From positions 62,001 through 126,000 of the forward strand of contig MCGO01000096.1 of the NCBI GenBank assembly GCA_002104985.1: a DNA stretch of 64,000 bases, in the 5' to 3' direction. The notes below the pieces were generated by a model. The model was not told the DNA's origin, ran no database searches, and saw only the letters and a list, made by a program, of their open reading frames with translations. The stretch's first letter is position 1. Each line of letters starts with the position of its first letter. The stretch is from Rhizoclosmatium globosum (lineage: Eukaryota > Chytridiomycota > Chytridiomycetes > Chytridiales > Chytriomycetaceae). The position numbers and the translations under genes are program-made. Positions 59,552 to 64,000 of this stretch are shown here, piece by piece.

Positions 59552-59982
59552 TCACACCTTCCAGTTGGCCTCAAAGATCCTTGTGTCGGTTTTCTCTTTT
59601 TCGCGCTTCAAAATAACAAGGCATCCAAAGATCTGCTCCTGCGTAGTCAACTGGAAAAGAGAAATGAGCGAGATTAATTAAATAAACAGAGTACATTTCC
59701 CAATTTCGCTAGCTTTTCATGTGTGCTGGGGGATATCTCCAAAGTGTCAAAAACACGCTTCATGGCAGCTGCAGGCATACCAGTAGATGTGATAGAAGTT
59801 GGGGTTGAAGGTTGGGATGATGGAGTGTGAGTTGATGGAGTGATGGTTTGGAATGTTGTGGGTTGGGTGTTGGTTGGAGAAGTAGATGAGGCTGCAGTCT
59901 GACGGATTCTTGTGTTTGCCATGAGCCGATCCAATACAGCACGGGAGTTTGAAGTACTGGAGCTTGAGTTCCCTGTAGACAT
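58609..59982 (-). CDS. Unrecognised protein with serine/threonine-rich ends
   Basis: Five exons. Exon 1 (from 59982) is low-complexity (MSTGNSSSSTSNSRAVLDRL, many S/T/P), then FDTLEISPSTHEKLAKLGN and a GTACTC donor. Later exons give LTTQEQIFGCLVILKREKEK, AFSKPFIEKWFYAHLGKASL, AFEVKNCNRECLEYLLVSEF and FDLATAKKAIFKGTIALNWV. The C-terminus is acidic and asparagine/serine-rich (SFSSNSSNSTSDELLGRSDG). The folded core is a ~200-residue helical domain I cannot name. The second intron contains a GA microsatellite. It diverges from the transposase-like gene across 87 bp. Confidence 0.75.
59516..59549. repeat. (GA)n microsatellite
   Basis: About 15 GA dinucleotides lie inside an intron of the unrecognised minus-strand gene, just inside its donor; on the sense strand this is a CT run. 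Length variation here could alter splicing efficiency. Confidence 0.95.
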
Positions 59983-60069
59983 GGCTTCAAACAGTGATTT
60001 TTTGGTGACATCACCGTTTTTTGTTTTTTTGTTGCGTCCTCGGGCCTTTTCTTTTTTGCATCAAACAGT

Positions 60070-63000
60070 ATGTGGAGATATGGAGGGAACGGATGGATAT
60101 GCTCCATATGTGGAGCAGAGTACAGCAGAGAACCGTTTCCAGCAGATAAAAAACGGCATTTGACTTCAAGACGACACCTTCAGGCTATTAGTCGTTCCGA
60201 AATTCTACAAGAAGCACAACGGCTACAATCACTCCGTTCAAATAATTTTAAAACCTCTGAGCCTACTTCTACTTTATCTCAGCATAACAATTTGATTCCA
60301 ACAACTGTTCTATCCAATGCAATCGAACACGAAGACATTGTTTCTGATGCCCATGAAACAATCGATGAGAACGAAATGATTGAAATTCTGAAAACTATCC
60401 TTGATGACATCAGCAGCAGCAATGATTCCCGCGATTCAAGTTATTTGGGTTCCGACAAAGAAACTGATTCCGACGAGTACGAATACACAACTGTTGATGC
60501 CGAAGATTTTGAGACAGATGAACCAGTCTTTGATCAATCCTTAGTAGATGGTTGGGATTTCTCAAATCTTCTTAAGAGTTCAAATTACAGCTCTGGAAAA
60601 TTTATGCCATTTAAGTCAGAGCTTGAGGTAGCTTCGTTCTTCTTTGTAGGAGTGTTTTAAATTAGTTAAAACTCTTATTAGAAAACTCTTGTTGAATTAT
60701 TCTCAAAAGTGGGTTCTGCGAGGTTCTCTCGAGTTCAAGAAGAATCGATCATAAGTGCCTTTTCCAAAGTTTGTGACCCCCCCTCATTGGGACGAATGCG
60801 AGCAGTTAAATCTGAGATGAAGACACTTTTGAACGTAATACCACAGGTTGCAGAAGTTTCAGGGAAAAAGTTTCATTATATTCCGTTAGAAACTAGTATT
60901 CGGCTTTCATTTGCAAATCCTCGTATCCGCAAAAATCTTCACGTTGTACCAGTATATTCACAAGTCATCACCGAAATTTTTCATTCATTAAAATGGTTAA
61001 ATGAACTCCCAACACCAATGGTTAGAATGCAAAACAGTCAAGGCCATTTTGACATTTTTACAGGCGAAGCTTACTATACGAAGAATTCTGTTATTATACC
61101 AGTGACGTTTTTTGAAGACACTGATAGTATTATGTTTGCTAGAGGATGGCAGGCTGAGTTAATAGAGCACTGCTTGAATGTCTTTGATGATGAGTGTATT
61201 ATTCCTGTTGCTCAAATTACCGCCTCAGTTCCATTTTCCATAATTAGCCAGATTCAATTTGAAGGAGCAGCTGACAGGAAATTGAAAACATCATTGACAA
61301 CTGGTTCTCAATTTAGACACATTGGACAGGGGCTGCGTGTTGTGAATGTTCCAATAACCCTCTTCAATGACGATACAAGTGGTAATTCATCCAAAAAATG
61401 GAACAAGTTTGAGTCGTGGTCCTTTACATTGGCAGGACTCCCTTTCAAAGAAAGTCAGCTTCAAGAAAATATTAACTTTATCTGCACATCAAAATACGTT
61501 TCGGCTGTTGAAAGTGGAACTGTGATTGCCATGAGCCTTCGCACGTTACGAAATGGAATTAAAGTTTATGATTCCGTGCTTCGAGAGGATATCATTATTA
61601 TTGGTAAGCAGTAACTTTATTTTTTGTATCTAAAACTACAAAAACAGTTGAGGTACTTCAGGTTTTAGGAGATAATCCTGCTCAGTCAACAATTGTCTCC
61701 CATATTGGACATCGATCAAAGCATCCGTGTAGAATGTGCAATGTGCGAACTCCAACAACTACAGAAGAGTTACTGGCATTCCTGCAGTGTCCTGGAGACT
61801 GTTACGAGCCCCACACATTTGAGCGAACAAAAAATCTACTTTTGAATACAAAGCAGCAGCTGCTTAATAAGGTCATTGATTCAAAGACAGCATTGAAGTC
61901 ATTGGCTGAAAATGGAATCTCTGACAAGTTCTTCGCTAAGTTTGCAGAAAACCATTTTTCAACTCCGTCTATGAATCCGTTCTTGGGGACAAAAAACGAG
62001 CGTCCTTACTTCTCCGGAGCAGCTGATGCCCCAGTTGAAGTTTTGCATTGTGTGTTGCTTGGAGTTGTCAAGCATACTGCAAGGGCCACAATTCCTGTAA
62101 ATAACAAGGCAGCACAATCCTTAAAGGGTGTCATTGAAGGTCTTTCTCAAGACTGTTTAAAGACAAAGATTCAAGGTCACAGTGTGGTACGTTTTTGACG
62201 ATATATTAAAAGGGCTGACAATCAATAGGTTCAATATGTGAAATCCCTCAATGGTAAAGACTTTCGTAGTTTGATTCAGCTTGCTCCGTTTGCATTTTAC
62301 CATGTGTGCGATGAGACTGAATTGAAGTTGTGGACTTCTCTTGCAGACCTAACAGCTCACATTTATGGAAATGCAATTTTCGACTTAGATTCATACACGT
62401 CTGATCTGAATTGCTATTTGGACATATTTGTCCTTAATGCTTCTCAGTCAAAACATTTCCGAGATTTGGCAACAGTGAAACTACACCTTCTGCGCCACCT
62501 TCCATGGCAAGTAGACCAATATGGCCTACCTGCTTTCTCTGCAACTGAGATATTTGAAAGCTTCAACAAAATTATTCGATCAGGAGTTCTTCATTCAAGC
62601 CGGCTGGACGCATCAAAAGATGTTGCTGGATCTTTTGCCACCAAACTTAGCGTATCCCATATTCTTGACGGAGGAAGTTTTAAGCTGAATGGAACATTTC
62701 AATCTAATGATCCAACAAAAAAGAAACAATCAACTGTTAAACCACAAAGTGTATTCAAGATTGGGGAATTCTGTGTTATTGGACCCACCAATGAAGTTTT
62801 GCAGTTGAAAGAAATCAATGCAGCTGAAAAGCTGTTGGTTGGCTACGTTTGCGTTTTGACAAACGAACACTTTCTAGGTTGCCCAGTCATTTCCAAAACT
62901 ACCACAATTGTCTCCAAAAATTCCAATGATGCTACTCTAATTAATGTTCAACATGTCTGTGATGATGGCTGCAAAATCCAAAAGAAGCGGAAAGTTGATC

Positions 63001-63380
63001 CAACCCGACATCTGGAATACTTAAATCACTCAAATGGCCCAAGCTTTTGTATTAACATCTACTCATTCCAAACACGAAGAAAGATGCAACACTTGGTTCG
63101 GGCACCAGTTCCCATTCCAGCAGACATTCTTGCTGAAAGTGTTGAATCAAACTTTCATGTTTGGAAGGCTGGTGCAAAAAAAAACAAAAAGAATATTAAT
63201 CGATCGTCTGTGAAAAGACAGGCCCATGTGAAAAATGCAGTCAAAGTTCCAACTAATGTTCAGCCCCGCACTCGTTTAACTCGTGTCCCTGTACAAATCT
63301 CAACATCAATTCAAAACAGTTCCAACAGTGACTCTTCATCTGACGAGGATGACGAAGATGATGATAGCTATAGTGATTAG
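60070..63380 (+). CDS. Plavaka/CACTA-like transposase-derived protein
   Basis: Four exons with short introns (for example GTAGCT...TATTAG near 60628-60680) give about 1,060 residues. The N-terminus has a U1-like zinc finger, ICSICGAEY...KRHLTSRRHL. An acidic stretch follows. The core has HIGHRSKHPCRMCNVRTPTT with CPGDC, then DAPVEVLHCVLLGVVKHTAR, and later TVKLHLLRHLPWQVDQYGLP, FSATEIFESFNKIIRSG and SRLDASKDVAGSFA. These follow the Plavaka-type transposases common in basidiomycetes. All frames are open and spliced, so it is either a young element or a domesticated gene. No terminal inverted repeats or flanking duplications were found. The tail is basic then acidic (SSDEDDEDDDSYSD). Confidence 0.82.
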
Positions 63381-63840
63381 ATTTGTGCAACCTTTTTACC
63401 TTGACATTTCTGGAAATAATTAACCTTAATCATTGACACATCTTTCATTTAATAAAACATTCTAAAATCCTTGGTTGAAAGGCTGTGAAATAATAGAACC
63501 ATCCATATTCCTCGTTCTGATTTGAAAACTGTTCTGAAAGAATTGCTGCTCCAATGTTCAAAAATGTTTCTTGACACACATTCCAAAATATTCCGTCCTT
63601 TAATTCTTTTCTATCCTTTTTTTACACCTTCCAACATAATTTGATGTCCATATTATTTAAACGTCTTGAAAATAGCCCGTAGTGTAGGTAAGAGGCTTTC
63701 GCATGTCGAATGGAGGGGTTTCTTCAGGCTGTGGGAGCATGGCGCTTTCTTGGAGTTATGGTGTGTTTCCAGATAATGATGCTGTGAAGTGCGAGTATTT
63801 ATGGTCTTTTCGTGATGAGGGCCGATCTTTTTTTGCCCAG
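63381..63840. other. Intergenic region and probable 5' part of the next gene
   Basis: AT-rich to about 63650. A GTAAGA donor-like site near 63690 and a strong polypyrimidine acceptor (tttttttgcccag, ending 63840) suggest an intron of a plus-strand gene. No first exon was confidently placed. Confidence 0.5.
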
Positions 63841-64000
63841 CCACACCCAAAGGAGATCGTGTGAGGCTGAACAATCTTCCAAAAAATCTCAGAAAAATCC
63901 AGCCAACGAGATTCAAAGGAGCCTTGTTTCAAGAATGTTCAGAGTTTTCAGCACATGTACATCCTGAGTGTGACTTGGATTCTTTGGATGACAGCTTTTA
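63841..64000 (+). CDS. Partial gene at the right edge
   Basis: One open frame begins right after the acceptor at 63840. It reads ATPKGDRVRLNNLPKNLRKI, then FKGALFQECSEFSAHVHPEC, then DLDSLDDSF, and runs off the window. The upstream frame is closed by a TGA within the presumed intron. The family was not recognised. The frame has no ATG near its start, so it is an internal exon. Confidence 0.45.

Noticed and set aside
59980..63700. CACTA-style terminal repeats around the transposase gene
   Set aside because: No matching CACTA-type ends or short target duplications were found on reading both flanks.
63653..63916. 87-codon minus-strand frame at the right edge
   Set aside because: The plus strand has a better signal there: a strong acceptor followed by a well-formed exon.

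Overview
The window looks like nuclear DNA of an early-diverging, flagellated (zoosporic, chytrid-like) fungus. Gene density is very high and most genes are split by short GT-AG introns of about 40-100 nt. The mix of genes supports this: a cytoplasmic dynein intermediate chain, a BBOF1-like basal-body coiled-coil protein, class C (GABA-B-like) GPCRs, a TOK-type two-pore potassium channel, Integrator subunit 2, and a Plavaka/CACTA-like transposase gene. The telomere-type motif is TTAGGG. The assignment is inferred from gene content; no marker gene was searched.

Layout. 1-7,481: the 3' part of an armadillo-like gene, a bZIP factor, a CCCH-finger/methyltransferase-like gene, RPB12, the dynein intermediate chain and a DUF7918-like protein with SUMO-interacting motifs. 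7,530-21,850: a 14.3-kb satellite of about 48 head-to-tail units (296 bp in the core, 290-295 bp to the right). Each unit carries two adjacent perfect palindromes, and the array stops abruptly at three telomere-type repeats (21,851-21,868). 22,009-29,323: TOK channel, a broken glyoxalase-like gene, ASF1, uL24 (RPL26), SmG and a ZC3H3-type CCCH protein. 29,372-45,261: two class C GPCR paralogues enclosing BBOF1-like, MYND, SIZ/PIAS, P2, eIF1A, a small acidic protein and INTS2. 45,320-59,982: Rix7/NVL, a large vWA protein, a membrane-anchored SRPBCC protein, NPL4, an SR protein, MDP-1 phosphatase, a TLC-like membrane protein with a decayed duplicate of its 3' end, and an unrecognised gene. 60,070-63,380: the transposase-derived gene. 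The last 160 bp open another gene.

Most genes are housekeeping: transcription and RNA processing (RPB12, INTS2, ZC3H3, SmG, SR protein), translation and ribosome assembly (uL24, P2, eIF1A, Rix7), chromatin (ASF1), protein quality control and SUMO (NPL4, SIZ/PIAS, the SIM protein). They often lie as divergent pairs separated by only 40-140 bp, which must share promoter DNA.

The most notable features are the satellite array ending at a telomere-type seed, with its palindromes and its homogenised core. Next are single-base frame breaks concentrated in the SIZ/PIAS gene (four, all fitting short homopolymers) and seen once in the methyltransferase-like gene. Splice structures and joined proteins were worked out by eye, so exon edges are approximate unless stated. 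No database search was possible.
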